DNA of 64,000 bases from Roseovarius sp. THAF9 (GTDB taxonomy: Bacteria > Pseudomonadota > Alphaproteobacteria > Rhodobacterales > Rhodobacteraceae), in assembly GCF_009363715.1 (NCBI RefSeq), contig NZ_CP045407.1, forward strand, positions 1 through 64,000. The letters are read 5' to 3'. The position numbers were made by a program, and so were the translations under genes. The notes under the pieces are model-generated. The model saw nothing but the letters and a program-made list of their open reading frames with translations, was not told where the DNA came from and made no database searches. Every line of letters begins with the position of its first letter. Positions within the stretch are counted from its first letter, which is position 1. Below are positions 1 to 7,536 of this stretch, one piece after another.

Positions 1-1212
1 ATGCGAGAAAGGTCTTTTGAGGCTGATACGAAGGATCAACCCTTCGACGAGATCATTCTCCAGCAAGGAGAGCTAATCTCAGATCGTCTCAACATGTTGC
101 GGCAAGAACAGTATCCTCCGGATGCTCAAAAAGGTCTACGTCAGTTTTCATTGGCGGAAGTCGCCTACTACCTTGGTGTAACGCAGTCGACAATCAAGAA
201 GCTCCACCTAGAAGGTAAGGGGCCTGATCCCGAAACCTCGTCGTCGGGGAGGCGTAGTTATTCAGCTGAGCAAATGATCGAACTGCGGGCGTATTTGGAC
301 AAGCATGGTCGGCCTGGAAAGCGGCGGTATGTGCCCCATCGGCGTGAAGGTGAGGAATTGCACGTAGTTTCTGTCGTCAACTTCAAAGGCGGGTCCGGAA
401 AGACGACTACTGCGGCTCATCTGGCTCAGCATTTGGCGCTGAAAGGGCATCGTGTACTGGCAATCGATCTTGACCCGCAGGCATCACTGACAGCTCTGCA
501 TGGTATTCAGCCGGAGCTCGATAATGTTCCATCGCTCTACGAGACGCTCCGCTACGATGATCAACGCAAGCCAATTACCGAAGTAATCCGACCAACGAAT
601 TTTCCTAACCTTGATATCGTGCCTGCAAGTTTGGAACTTCAAGAGTATGAGTACGATACCCCCGTTGCCTTGACGAGCAGCGAGCCCCACGAGGGGCGGC
701 TTTTCTTCACTCGGATCTCTAAGGCGCTCGACGAAGTCGATGATCGCTATGATGTCGTCGTGATCGATTGCCCGCCGCAGCTAGGCTATCTCACGCTGAC
801 CGCACTGACAGCCTCGTCGTCAGTCATCGTCACCGTCCACCCACAGATGCTGGACGTTATGTCGATGAGTCAGTTTCTGCTCATGCTTGGCGGAATCATG
901 AAGACAATACGAGACGCTGGCGCGAACATGCGACTTAAGTGGTTTCGCTATCTGGTTACCAGGTTTGAACCCACTGATGGCCCTCAAAAGCAGATGGTCG
1001 GGTTTCTGCAGGCGATGTTCCCGAACCAGATGCTTACCGCGCCTGTATTGAAATCCACGGCGATCTCCGACGCTGGGATTACTAAACAGACACTCTACGA
1101 GGTTGAGCGCTCCCAGTTTGTTCGTACAACTTATGACCGGGCAATCACTTCACTGAACGACGTAAACGATGAGGTTTCCGAGCTGATCCACAAAGCATGG
1201 GGGCGCGAATGA
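1..1212 (+). CDS. repA: RepA, ParA-type plasmid partition ATPase
   Basis: RepA of repABC replicons is a Walker ATPase that moves plasmid copies to daughter cells together with RepB and represses the operon. Seen here: 403 aa; a MerR-like helix-turn-helix near residues 49-70 (FSLAEVAYYLGV); a deviant Walker A at about 128-136 (FKGGSGKTT) followed by the family pattern IDLDPQASLT; and a Walker A-prime region DVVVIDCPPQLG near 250-262. Length is the usual one for RepA. The first base of the window is the A of its ATG, so the promoter and any upstream parS are not visible. It is the first gene of repA-repB-repC, all on the same strand. Family assignment is secure. The plasmid incompatibility group cannot be assigned by eye. 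Confidence 0.94.
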   Translation: MRERSFEADTKDQPFDEIILQQGELISDRLNMLRQEQYPPDAQKGLRQFSLAEVAYYLGVTQSTIKKLHLEGKGPDPETSSSGRRSYSAEQMIELRAYLDKHGRPGKRRYVPHRREGEELHVVSVVNFKGGSGKTTTAAHLAQHLALKGHRVLAIDLDPQASLTALHGIQPELDNVPSLYETLRYDDQRKPITEVIRPTNFPNLDIVPASLELQEYEYDTPVALTSSEPHEGRLFFTRISKALDEVDDRYDVVVIDCPPQLGYLTLTALTASSSVIVTVHPQMLDVMSMSQFLLMLGGIMKTIRDAGANMRLKWFRYLVTRFEPTDGPQKQMVGFLQAMFPNQMLTAPVLKSTAISDAGITKQTLYEVERSQFVRTTYDRAITSLNDVNDEVSELIHKAWGRE

Positions 1213-1219
1213 CGACGTC

Positions 1220-1261
1220 TTTGACAGCCGTGCAGATTGATAGTTTTGACAGCCGTGCAGA
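1220..1261. repeat. Two 17-bp direct repeats in the repA-repB gap
   Basis: The sequence TTTGACAGCCGTGCAGA occurs exactly twice, at 1220-1236 and 1245-1261, with a 25-bp period. The repA-repB gap of repABC plasmids often carries the centromere (parS) or regulatory sites. The repeats are not palindromic, unlike the classical parS of this family, so a role as RepB or RepA binding site is an inference. Each copy contains TTGACA, but no good -10 lies 17 bp from either. Confidence 0.6.
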
Positions 1262-1315
1262 CAGCCATTTGTCCAGAGTGTTCACGGCTATGATCGCCCA
1301 GAAGGAGACAGTTTG

Positions 1316-2308
1316 ATGGCTCGTAAAGACCTCCTGAAAAGTGTGATGGCCAGTTCTTCCGAGCAGCCAAAAGACTCTGGCCGATCAGGCTATGCGATGC
1401 GTGGCGCATCAAAGTCCATGAAGGTCTCGATTGACAATCTCGCCGAAAATTCGAAGCGCTTGCTCGAAGGGGAAACCATCGTCGAAATCGATCCCCAATT
1501 GATCGATGTGTCCTTCGTTTCGGATCGTCTCAGCGACGACGACGAGGCCTTCAACGAGCTGAAGGAGTCGATTGCAACTGGTCGCCAGGACACTCCAGTA
1601 CTGCTTCGCCCGCACCCGGATCTGGACGGTCGCTATATGATCGTCTTCGGCCATCGGCGTGTGCGCGTGGCGTCAGCCCTTGGCCGGAAGGTTCGCGCTG
1701 TCGTCAAACCAATGGGCGATGTGGCCCACATTCTCGCCCAAGGGCAAGAGAACACGGCGCGCGCGGATCTCTCATTCATCGAGAAGGCGCTTTTCGCGAA
1801 AAGCCTACTTGATGTGGGGCAGGCGAAGGATGTGATCCAGTCGGCGCTGACCATTGATGGAACGCTGTTGTCGCGCATGTTGTCTGTCGCGCAGAACATC
1901 CCGAGGCATGTGATTGAGCGGATCGGTCCCGCCAAGCAGATTGGCCGTGACCGCTGGGAGGATTTCAAGAAACTGGCTTCGGAGCCTGCGAACCAAAAGG
2001 TCCTTGAAGGTGCCTTGGAATTCGAGGGGTTTCACGAGCTGGATAGCGATGCAAGGTTCGAGCTCCTGCACAGCAGACTGGCAGAGGCGGGCAGGACACC
2101 CAAGCGCAGAAAGACGCGCGTCGCACCCAAGAAGCGCACCTGGACCGCCGGCAAAGGCCGCATCAAAGGGGTCATCGGCCGGTCCGGAAGGGCATTCAGT
2201 ATTTCGCTGACAGCACAAGATTCAACAGAGTTCGGAGACTTTCTCTCCGGTCGACTGGATCAGCTCTACAGCGAATTCCTCGCAACAAAAGAGGAGCAGT
2301 CGGAATAA
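1316..2308 (+). CDS. repB: RepB, ParB-type plasmid partition protein
   Basis: RepB binds the plasmid centromere and stimulates RepA ATPase. Seen: 330 aa with a ParB/sulfiredoxin-like N-terminal domain (DTPVLLRPHPDLDGRYMIV then GHRRVRVASALGRKVRAVV at about 90-125), then an Arg/Gln-rich ENTARADLSFIEKALFA stretch typical of ParB box II, and a helix-turn-helix region around DVIQSALTIDGTLLSRMLSV. A TTG codon directly precedes the ATG at 1316; the ATG is chosen because AAGGAG lies 8 bases upstream of it. It follows repA after about 100 bases that hold the direct repeats and precedes the ctRNA locus. Confidence 0.94.
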   Translation: MARKDLLKSVMASSSEQPKDSGRSGYAMRGASKSMKVSIDNLAENSKRLLEGETIVEIDPQLIDVSFVSDRLSDDDEAFNELKESIATGRQDTPVLLRPHPDLDGRYMIVFGHRRVRVASALGRKVRAVVKPMGDVAHILAQGQENTARADLSFIEKALFAKSLLDVGQAKDVIQSALTIDGTLLSRMLSVAQNIPRHVIERIGPAKQIGRDRWEDFKKLASEPANQKVLEGALEFEGFHELDSDARFELLHSRLAEAGRTPKRRKTRVAPKKRTWTAGKGRIKGVIGRSGRAFSISLTAQDSTEFGDFLSGRLDQLYSEFLATKEEQSE

Positions 2309-2318
2309 TGATCTAGGC

Positions 2319-2354
2319 AAAAGAAAAGCCCCCAAGCAGTGTGGCCTGAGAGCT
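2319..2354 (-). terminator. Intrinsic terminator of the ctRNA
   Basis: On the minus strand AGCUCUCA (2354-2347) pairs with UGGGGGCU (2334-2327) as an 8-bp stem including two G-U pairs, with a 12-nt loop, directly followed by a T-rich tract (TTTCTTTT). In this family the same stem-loop is both terminator and the kissing loop that contacts the repC leader. Confidence 0.7.
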
Positions 2355-2372
2355 AATCTGAAAAGTTTGGTC
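2319..2372 (-). ncRNA. Antisense countertranscribed RNA (ctRNA/incA) of repABC
   Basis: repABC plasmids encode a small antisense RNA between repB and repC that lowers RepC synthesis and fixes copy number and incompatibility. Here the minus strand carries a sigma70-like promoter (-35 TTGACA, -10 TATCTT, 17-bp spacer) followed about 50 bases later by a hairpin and T-rich tract, giving an RNA of about 54 nt. The 5' end is estimated as 7 bases past the -10. The RNA is complementary to the repC leader. Position, orientation and size fit the known family; expression is inferred. Confidence 0.78.
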
Positions 2373-2378
2373 GCTTAG

Positions 2379-2407
2379 AAGATACCTCTCCCACGAATCA
2401 CTGTCAA
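2379..2407 (-). promoter_or_regulatory. Promoter of the antisense ctRNA
   Basis: Read on the minus strand: -35 TTGACA at 2407-2402, 17-bp spacer, -10 TATCTT at 2384-2379. The -35 is a perfect consensus hexamer and the -10 matches at four of six positions. No gene reads leftward from here, so it serves the antisense RNA. Confidence 0.72.
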
Positions 2408-2471
2408 CGATGAACGCTTTTGAGCGAACGGCTTTCTTTTGCCTCCACATAATCGGAGGTGAGATACAGGC

Positions 2472-3752
2472 ATGAAACATACAGGTTGGCGCAAGCCGAC
2501 ACCGGGTCTTGGAGTTGCTGAGCAACTTGCCCAAGCCGGTGAACGGGTAGCAGTACCCAAAACACGGGCATTTGTCGCGCTCAAGCGCGTTGGTGCACAT
2601 ATCGGCCTGAAGGCTGGCGACATGATGCTCCTCGATACACTGGGGGCGTTTACCCAGGCCCAGGACTGGGAGGAGGGGCAGCGCCCGATCGTCTGGGCGT
2701 CGAACGCCTATCTGATGGAACAGACGGGCTTTTCGCTCTCCGCGCTCAAGCGCCATGCGCGGCGCCTCGCGGAGATCGGCGTGATCTCCTTCCAGGATAG
2801 CCCGAATGGCAAGCGGTGGGGCCGCAGGAACGCTGAGGGGCGTATCGTCGAGGCCTACGGCTTTGATCTGTCGCCGCTGTCGGCCCGCGTCGATGAGTTC
2901 GAGGGACTTCATGCCGAGTTGCAGGCCGAGCGCGAACTCTGCCAGCGCCTGAAGCGCCAGATCACGGTGGCACGCCGGATGATCCGCGCCCGGATTGAGG
3001 CGGCTGTCAGCAGTTCGCTGCGCGGGCCCTGGAGCCAATTCACTGGGCTCTTTGAGGAACTTCTGGACCGGCTTCCGCGTCGCCATGAAGCCTCTGAGCA
3101 GTTGGAACGGCTACTGTTGTGGTTCAAGGAGCTTCAGGAACGGGTCGAGGCGGCCTATCTCATGGCGACTGGTGCGACAAAACCTGTGGAAAACACCGAT
3201 GGTAAAGACGCCGAAGTCGCGAAGAAGACTCAGGAAATGAACCCCAGGGAGGTCATTTCCGAACCTCATATACTAATTACAAATCAACTTAATCCTGTAA
3301 TTAGTAATTCCTCTGAGAAAGAGGAAGCGGCGGGTGTGGTGCCCAATGCCCCACCCGAAGAGCGGGTTGACAGGGAGCTGGAAGACTGGGTTGCCGAGGT
3401 GAGCAAGAAACGGACGGCGCTCGACCTGCCGACTATCATGCAGGCCTGTCCTGAGTTCGCGTCTTGGGCGCGCAATATGGGTGGTTTCCTGAAGGATTGG
3501 GGCGATCTGCACCGGGTTGCCGGTCAACTCAGGCCGATGATCGGTATCTCTGAGCATGCCTGGAACGTGGCGCAGGATCGAATGGGCACCCAGGTGGCCA
3601 CGGCCGCGTTTGCACTCGTCTTCGAGAAACACAGCGCGGGCGAGGTTGCCTCACCGGGCGGATATCTGCGGGGCATGGTCGAGAAAGCCGGGGCAGGGGA
3701 GCTGCATCTCGAGCGCAGCTTCTATGGTAGGCTCAGGGGGCAGGCGGCGTGA
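2472..3752 (+). CDS. repC: RepC replication initiator
   Basis: RepC is the initiator that binds and opens the origin located inside its own gene. Seen: 426 aa with the family start (GWRKPTPGLGVAEQLAQ), a conserved winged-helix N-terminal half (NAYLMEQTGFSLSALKRHARRLAEIGVISF, about 77-106), a Gln/Arg-rich middle (LCQRLKRQITVARRMIRARIE) and a C-terminal domain after residue 290. The stretch coding for residues 260-285 is AT-rich and poorly conserved, as expected when it doubles as oriV. GGAGGTGAG precedes the ATG by about 9 bases. Translation is presumably limited by the ctRNA upstream. Confidence 0.94.
   Translation: MKHTGWRKPTPGLGVAEQLAQAGERVAVPKTRAFVALKRVGAHIGLKAGDMMLLDTLGAFTQAQDWEEGQRPIVWASNAYLMEQTGFSLSALKRHARRLAEIGVISFQDSPNGKRWGRRNAEGRIVEAYGFDLSPLSARVDEFEGLHAELQAERELCQRLKRQITVARRMIRARIEAAVSSSLRGPWSQFTGLFEELLDRLPRRHEASEQLERLLLWFKELQERVEAAYLMATGATKPVENTDGKDAEVAKKTQEMNPREVISEPHILITNQLNPVISNSSEKEEAAGVVPNAPPEERVDRELEDWVAEVSKKRTALDLPTIMQACPEFASWARNMGGFLKDWGDLHRVAGQLRPMIGISEHAWNVAQDRMGTQVATAAFALVFEKHSAGEVASPGGYLRGMVEKAGAGELHLERSFYGRLRGQAA
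3263..3312. other. Probable oriV: AT-rich inverted repeat inside repC
   Basis: Within otherwise GC-rich repC there is a sharply AT-rich patch containing a perfect 10-bp inverted repeat, ACTAATTACA at 3272-3281 and TGTAATTAGT at 3296-3305, with further TAATTA/AGTAATT motifs. In repABC plasmids the replication origin maps inside repC to an AT-rich region with imperfect dyad symmetry. The origin role is inferred from this. Confidence 0.6.
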
Positions 3753-3756
3753 CGTA

Positions 3757-3791
3757 TTGATAAATAAGTGGCATTGGCATATATTGCCAAT
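3757..3791 (+). promoter_or_regulatory. parDE promoter overlapped by a palindromic operator
   Basis: TTGATA (3757-3762), 17-bp spacer, TATATT (3780-3785) forms a strong sigma70-like promoter just after repC. The -10 lies inside a perfect palindrome, ATTGGCA (3773-3779), TATAT, TGCCAAT (3785-3791), which is the expected layout for autorepression by the ribbon-helix-helix antitoxin encoded immediately downstream. Confidence 0.72.
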
Positions 3792-3807
3792 AAAGGAGAC
3801 CTGACCC

Positions 3808-4065
3808 ATGGTGACACGCAACGTTGTCCTGACCGAAACCCAAGACCATCTGGTTCAAGCGCTGGTGGCGTCCGGGCGCTACCAGAATGTGAGTGAAGCC
3901 ATGCGCGCTGGCCTGAGGCTGCTCGAGCAGGAAGAGGCGCAGATCACGGGCATCCGCCAAGGGCTTCTTGAAGGTCTGGCGCAGGCCAATGCGGGTGATT
4001 TTGCGGAGGGCAGCGGCAAAGATGCGATCCGTCGGGCCTTTGCGACTGCGCGCGCGCGTTCATGA
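3808..4065 (+). CDS. parD: ParD-like type II antitoxin
   Basis: 85-aa ribbon-helix-helix protein. The N-terminal part (NVVLTETQDHLVQALVASGRYQN then VSEAMRAGLRLLEQEE) is the ParD/CopG DNA-binding fold; the C-terminal tail is the toxin-wrapping segment. AAGGAG precedes the ATG by 9 bases. Its stop overlaps the start of the toxin gene by four bases (ATGA), the standard coupling of parDE. It probably represses its own promoter through the 19-bp palindrome upstream. It keeps the toxin inactive so that plasmid loss is lethal or growth-inhibiting. Confidence 0.88.
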   Translation: MVTRNVVLTETQDHLVQALVASGRYQNVSEAMRAGLRLLEQEEAQITGIRQGLLEGLAQANAGDFAEGSGKDAIRRAFATARARS

Positions 4066-4397
4066 GCCGATCCTTCCGGCTGACCCGTCGTGCGGAAGCC
4101 AGCCTCACTGAAATCGCCAGATGGACAATCGAAACTTTCGGGCTGCGCCAAGCAGAGCTTTACGAGGCCGAATTGCTCAACCGCTGTGAAAGTATTCTGA
4201 ATGGCCAAGCCCATAGTCGGAGTTGCGCAGTTCTCGTTGATGATGTCGAAGACCTGCGGTTCATAAGGGCAGGGGAGCATTTCCTGGTCTTTCTGGATCG
4301 ATCGGACGAGGTCATCATCGTGGATATCCTCCATTCCCGCAGCGACCTCCCTCGCCATGTTGCCTCACTTTCGGCTTTGAAGTCCGAAGACTCCTGA
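4062..4397 (+). CDS. parE: ParE/RelE-superfamily toxin
   Basis: 111-aa toxin of the RelE/ParE fold: SFRLTRRAEASLTEIARWTIETFG at the start, then DDVEDLRFIRAGEHFLVFLDRSDEVIIVDILHSRSDLPRHV, which matches the ParE family C-terminal beta-sheet and its conserved IVDILHSRSDLPRHV ending. ParE proteins poison DNA gyrase; whether this one targets gyrase is not shown by sequence alone. Translationally coupled to parD. Location directly behind repABC fits post-segregational killing. Confidence 0.87.
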   Translation: MSRSFRLTRRAEASLTEIARWTIETFGLRQAELYEAELLNRCESILNGQAHSRSCAVLVDDVEDLRFIRAGEHFLVFLDRSDEVIIVDILHSRSDLPRHVASLSALKSEDS

Positions 4398-4403
4398 TCC
4401 ACA

Positions 4404-5519
4404 TCACAACCCGGCTGCCCTCGTCAGGTTCACGCGGAACCTGTCTCGGCGGCGCTGATAGCGGCGAGTCATCTCGGCCGAAGTGTGCCCCAACTGCTTC
4501 TGGACATAGCGCTCGTCGACTTCGGCGGAGCTGGCGAGACCGGCGCGCAAGCTGTGACCGGAGAACAGCGCCAGGCGGTCTTTCTCGGGCAGATCCGACC
4601 GGATGCCGGCGTCCAGGACCGTGCGCTTGATCAGGCGTGCGACATGCTTGTCGTTCAGCCGTGCCTCCAGTGCCTTCTTGCCATCGCGCGAGGTCCCGAC
4701 AAAGACCGGACCGAAGTCGATCTTTGCGAAATGCAGCCATTGCTCGAGCGCATGGACTGGGCAGGTTTGATCCTTGGAGCCACGGCCAACCTCGACCTCG
4801 CGCCAGCCAGTCTTGGCATTCAGGGTGAGCAGGGCGCCCTTGTCGAAGATCTCGATCCAGCCGCCCGAGTCCGGCGTGTCGTCCTTGTGAACGTCGAGGC
4901 TGACGATTTCGGAGCGGCGCAGACCGCCCGCATAGCCGATCAGCAGGATCGCCCGGTCCCGCAGCCCGCGCAGGTCGAAGGGCAGGGCGGCAACCATCGC
5001 GAGGATGTCTTCGGCCAGGATCGCCGCCTTCTGCACTGGCGGGCGCGCGTGCTTGCGCTTGATCCCCGCCAGCACCGTCGTAATGTGGCGGTTCTTGCGA
5101 TCGAGCGCAAAGCCCCGTTGCGCATAGTTCCACGCAAGGCCTGAGAGGCGGCGGTCGATGGTGCTGACTGATAGGGGTCGGGACGCCGACTGCGAAGGGG
5201 AGGGGCCTGACCCAGAGGCCAGATCCGCGAGGTAAAGCCCGATCATCTCGGGAGACGGCGGTAGAGGCTCGATGCCTTTCATCCGGCACCAGCGCGTGAA
5301 ATGCGCCCAATCCTTCGCGTAGGCTGTCAACGTGTTGTCGGACGCTGCAGCGCGGGCATAGTCGCGGGCGGTGTCGACCAGGCGATCAAGGCTGCCGGAC
5401 CCCGCGACATGGGAGGGCAGGGCGATCCCATCGCTTTTTTCTTGATTTCTCGCGTCGCCCTGAGCACTATGAATTGTATCAGAGTTTGATGAAGTTGGTT
5501 TTTCGTCCTCTGAGGCCAT
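4404..5519 (-). CDS. Xer-like tyrosine recombinase
   Basis: 371-aa phage-integrase-family recombinase. The N-terminal 100 residues carry the SAM-like core-binding domain (DYARAAASDNTLTAYAKDW AHF). Catalytic residues can be followed in order: Arg in AGGLRRSEI (about 200), His-x-x-Arg in HSLRAG (about 322), His in QLGHTS and the nucleophile Tyr in MTRRYQRRRD near the C-terminus. It is encoded convergently with parE. A dif-like inverted repeat lies about 50 bases upstream of its start, suggesting a plasmid multimer-resolution role and not phage integration. The first 60 residues are Ser/Asp-rich and probably unstructured. Confidence 0.9.
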   Translation of the reverse strand: MASEDEKPTSSNSDTIHSAQGDARNQEKSDGIALPSHVAGSGSLDRLVDTARDYARAAASDNTLTAYAKDWAHFTRWCRMKGIEPLPPSPEMIGLYLADLASGSGPSPSQSASRPLSVSTIDRRLSGLAWNYAQRGFALDRKNRHITTVLAGIKRKHARPPVQKAAILAEDILAMVAALPFDLRGLRDRAILLIGYAGGLRRSEIVSLDVHKDDTPDSGGWIEIFDKGALLTLNAKTGWREVEVGRGSKDQTCPVHALEQWLHFAKIDFGPVFVGTSRDGKKALEARLNDKHVARLIKRTVLDAGIRSDLPEKDRLALFSGHSLRAGLASSAEVDERYVQKQLGHTSAEMTRRYQRRRDRFRVNLTRAAGL

Positions 5520-5570
5520 TTTCCAGTAAATCCAGCAATGAAATTGAACTGCTTCCCAGCATATATTTTA

Positions 5571-5599
5571 ATGTCCGATAATGCAAACTTATTGGACAT
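5571..5599. other. dif-like recombination site (11-7-11)
   Basis: ATGTCCGATAA (5571-5581), 7-bp centre TGCAAAC, TTATTGGACAT (5589-5599). Ten of eleven arm positions are complementary and the inner ends read ATAA/TTAT, as in XerC/XerD sites. It lies just upstream of the tyrosine recombinase gene. Site function is inferred; alternatively it is an operator of the recombinase gene. Confidence 0.55.
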
Positions 5600-5675
5600 A
5601 AAGAGGGGCGACAAGTAGGGGCGGTTTATGTGCTATTTGCTGGTGGAAAGCGCCGCGACGATGTAGGATTCCGGC

Positions 5676-6560
5676 ATGACATTTGCCCGGCCCGATCACA
5701 TGAGCGACCTCGACACGATACCCCGAATGCCCACTTGGGTCATCTCCGGGCGTGTGGAAACCCTTGAAACTGTGGCCTTTCTGTCGGGCGCCGCGCTGAG
5801 CCATCTGCATGTAGTGCTGAGCCGCGAGGACGTTCCCCAAACCTTGTTGCGAGACAGGCTTGCGCTGCGCGCGGCCGAGGCTTGTATCGCGTTCTCTGGG
5901 CGCCCAGAGAGGGCAGGGGAGTTGCGCGACGCCGTACATCTTCTGCGCCCCGACGATCTGCCCGGCCCGGCGGGGGAAACCTACCTGGCCTGGCAGCGCG
6001 CTGTGGAAAAGCCGGTGTCGGTCAAGGCTCTGGGCCGAGCCCTGCCGAACGTTGAGCCGGGCCAGATTGCTACTTGGTTCGATACGGGGCAGGGCGGGCC
6101 GGTCGGCCGTGCCGCGATGGTGCTGGAGGCCGTGCTGCGCGAGGCGCCGCGTGCGGAAGTGCCTGCGCTGATCTTCGCGGACGCGGCCCTCGCCCAAACC
6201 TTCGGTTGGGATCATGTCGTGCCGCTGCTGGCCGCAGGCCTGAAACGCGCCGATTTGCGCAAACAGGGCGATGACCTTCGCCTTGCTTGTTATCGCGCTG
6301 TTGTCTCCTCGGTGGTCGAAGCAGTGCGCCTCGCGGCAGATCTCGCGCGCCGGGCGGCGCATCTGAAGGCAGTCGCACCCAAGCTGCGGGCCAAGGGGGC
6401 AGGAGAAGCGGTCGAGATGTTCCTGACCCGTGATGCGATGGCACCTTCGGCTTTGCCTCTGCCGGATCGCGCCGCGCGGCGGCTCTGCGACCGACTGGTC
6501 GACCTCGGTGCGGTGCGCGAGCTGACCGGGCGCGACACTTTCCGGCTCTACGGGGTGTAG
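5676..6560 (+). CDS. DUF1403 family protein
   Basis: 294-aa protein that I recognise as DUF1403, a family found mostly on alphaproteobacterial plasmids and second chromosomes beside scpB and a recombinase gene. The sequence is Ala/Leu/Arg-rich and predicted mostly helical (AMVLEAVLREAPRAEVPALIFADAALAQ, VVEAVRLAADLARRAAHLKAV), with a conserved FGWDHVVPLLAAGL segment. No catalytic motif, signal peptide or membrane segment is visible. A second in-frame ATG lies at 5700. It ends two bases before scpB starts, so the two are co-transcribed. Function unknown; the neighbourhood suggests replicon maintenance. Confidence 0.75.
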   Translation: MTFARPDHMSDLDTIPRMPTWVISGRVETLETVAFLSGAALSHLHVVLSREDVPQTLLRDRLALRAAEACIAFSGRPERAGELRDAVHLLRPDDLPGPAGETYLAWQRAVEKPVSVKALGRALPNVEPGQIATWFDTGQGGPVGRAAMVLEAVLREAPRAEVPALIFADAALAQTFGWDHVVPLLAAGLKRADLRKQGDDLRLACYRAVVSSVVEAVRLAADLARRAAHLKAVAPKLRAKGAGEAVEMFLTRDAMAPSALPLPDRAARRLCDRLVDLGAVRELTGRDTFRLYGV

Positions 6561-6562
6561 CG

Positions 6563-7177
6563 ATGGCGAAGGACAGATCTGAGCCGGAGCTTGATCGCGA
6601 GTTGTCCGACCTACCAGCCGATCTGCGCTGGCGGGAATGGATGCGCCGGATCGAGGCGGTGTTGTTTGCCTCGGCCTCGCCGGTCCCGCGCGAGGATCTA
6701 GCCCGGGTCGTGGGGCAGGGGGCCTCGGTCGATTTGCTGGTCGAGGACCTTGCCGCCGATCTGGAGGGGCGGGCCTTCGAGATCGCCCAGGTTGCCGGCG
6801 GCTGGATGTTCCGCACGCGTGCCACCTACGCCCCCGCGATCCGCGCGGCGGCAGATGTCGGGGATCAACTGCTGGACCTGAGTGAATTCGACGTCGCGGT
6901 CCTGGCGGCCATCGCCTATCACCAGCCGATCACGCGCGACGGGCTCAAGGATATCTTCGGCAAGGAGATTAGTCGCGATCTTATCGGGCGGCTGCATGCG
7001 CGCGACTTGATCGGGACCGGGCCACGATCGCCGCGCCGCGGTGCGCCCTATACCTTTGTGACAACCGAGCAGTTCCTGGTCGCTTTCGGCTTGGAGAGCC
7101 TTCGCGATCTTCCCGATCGGGAGCAGCTGGTGGATGCGGGTGTCGTGGGCGAAGCGCCACAAATCGATTGCGGGTAA
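6563..7177 (+). CDS. scpB: ScpB-like segregation and condensation protein
   Basis: 204 aa with the ScpB winged-helix pair: first domain LRWREWMRRIEAVLFASASPVPREDLARVVG (about 14-50), linker with GWMFRTRATYAPAIR, second domain FDVAVLAAIAYHQPITRDGLKDIFG and GRLHARDLIGTGPRSPRRGAPYTFVTTEQFLVAFGL. ScpB bridges ScpA and SMC in condensin. No scpA or smc gene is nearby, so this is a plasmid-borne paralogue that either uses the chromosomal partners or has its own role. It overlaps the DUF1403 operon without a gap. Confidence 0.88.
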   Translation: MAKDRSEPELDRELSDLPADLRWREWMRRIEAVLFASASPVPREDLARVVGQGASVDLLVEDLAADLEGRAFEIAQVAGGWMFRTRATYAPAIRAAADVGDQLLDLSEFDVAVLAAIAYHQPITRDGLKDIFGKEISRDLIGRLHARDLIGTGPRSPRRGAPYTFVTTEQFLVAFGLESLRDLPDREQLVDAGVVGEAPQIDCG

Positions 7178-7536
7178 CGCGTTGCCGATCCTGAGAGTGA
7201 AGTCCGCCGTTGTGCTTATCGTTTCATTTGCGGTGCAACGATTCATCTGCGTGCCAAGAAAGTCACGCGATTACAAAGCAATAATCGTTTCACTTTTTCT
7301 GACCGAAGTCTCTTGCATTTATTGGCGGCAAGGCCTCCGGCGTTCCGCCTCACGGCCGATGAGGGGCCCAAAACCCAGCATGCGATTTCCACAGCATCTC
7401 CTGTGAATCTGCGAAGCGAATAGCCAGACAGTGAATACTGAGAGAACCCCGACGGTTGCGTACGGCTACACACCCGCAGGACGAGTATATATAGAGAAAC
7501 TATCGCAGCACTCTCTGCGAGGGGGACACCAATACT
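7178..7536. other. Intergenic leader before Gabija
   Basis: No convincing gene. The stretch changes from GC-rich backbone to more AT-rich sequence, consistent with the left border of an acquired island. Near its end GTATATATAG (about 7485-7494) could supply a -10 for gajA, but no good -35 is visible 16-18 bases upstream. GAGGGGG about 12 bases before the gajA ATG is the likely ribosome-binding site. Confidence 0.4.

Noticed and set aside
1213..1315. A canonical palindromic parS or strong repB promoter in the repA-repB gap
   Set aside because: TTGACA occurs twice but without a fitting -10 at 16-18 bp, and no GTT...AAC-type dyad is present.
4404..5599. Integrase and inverted repeat as a prophage or integrative-element attachment site
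   Set aside because: No phage structural genes, no duplicated att core on the other side and no tRNA; the replicon-maintenance neighbours favour multimer resolution.
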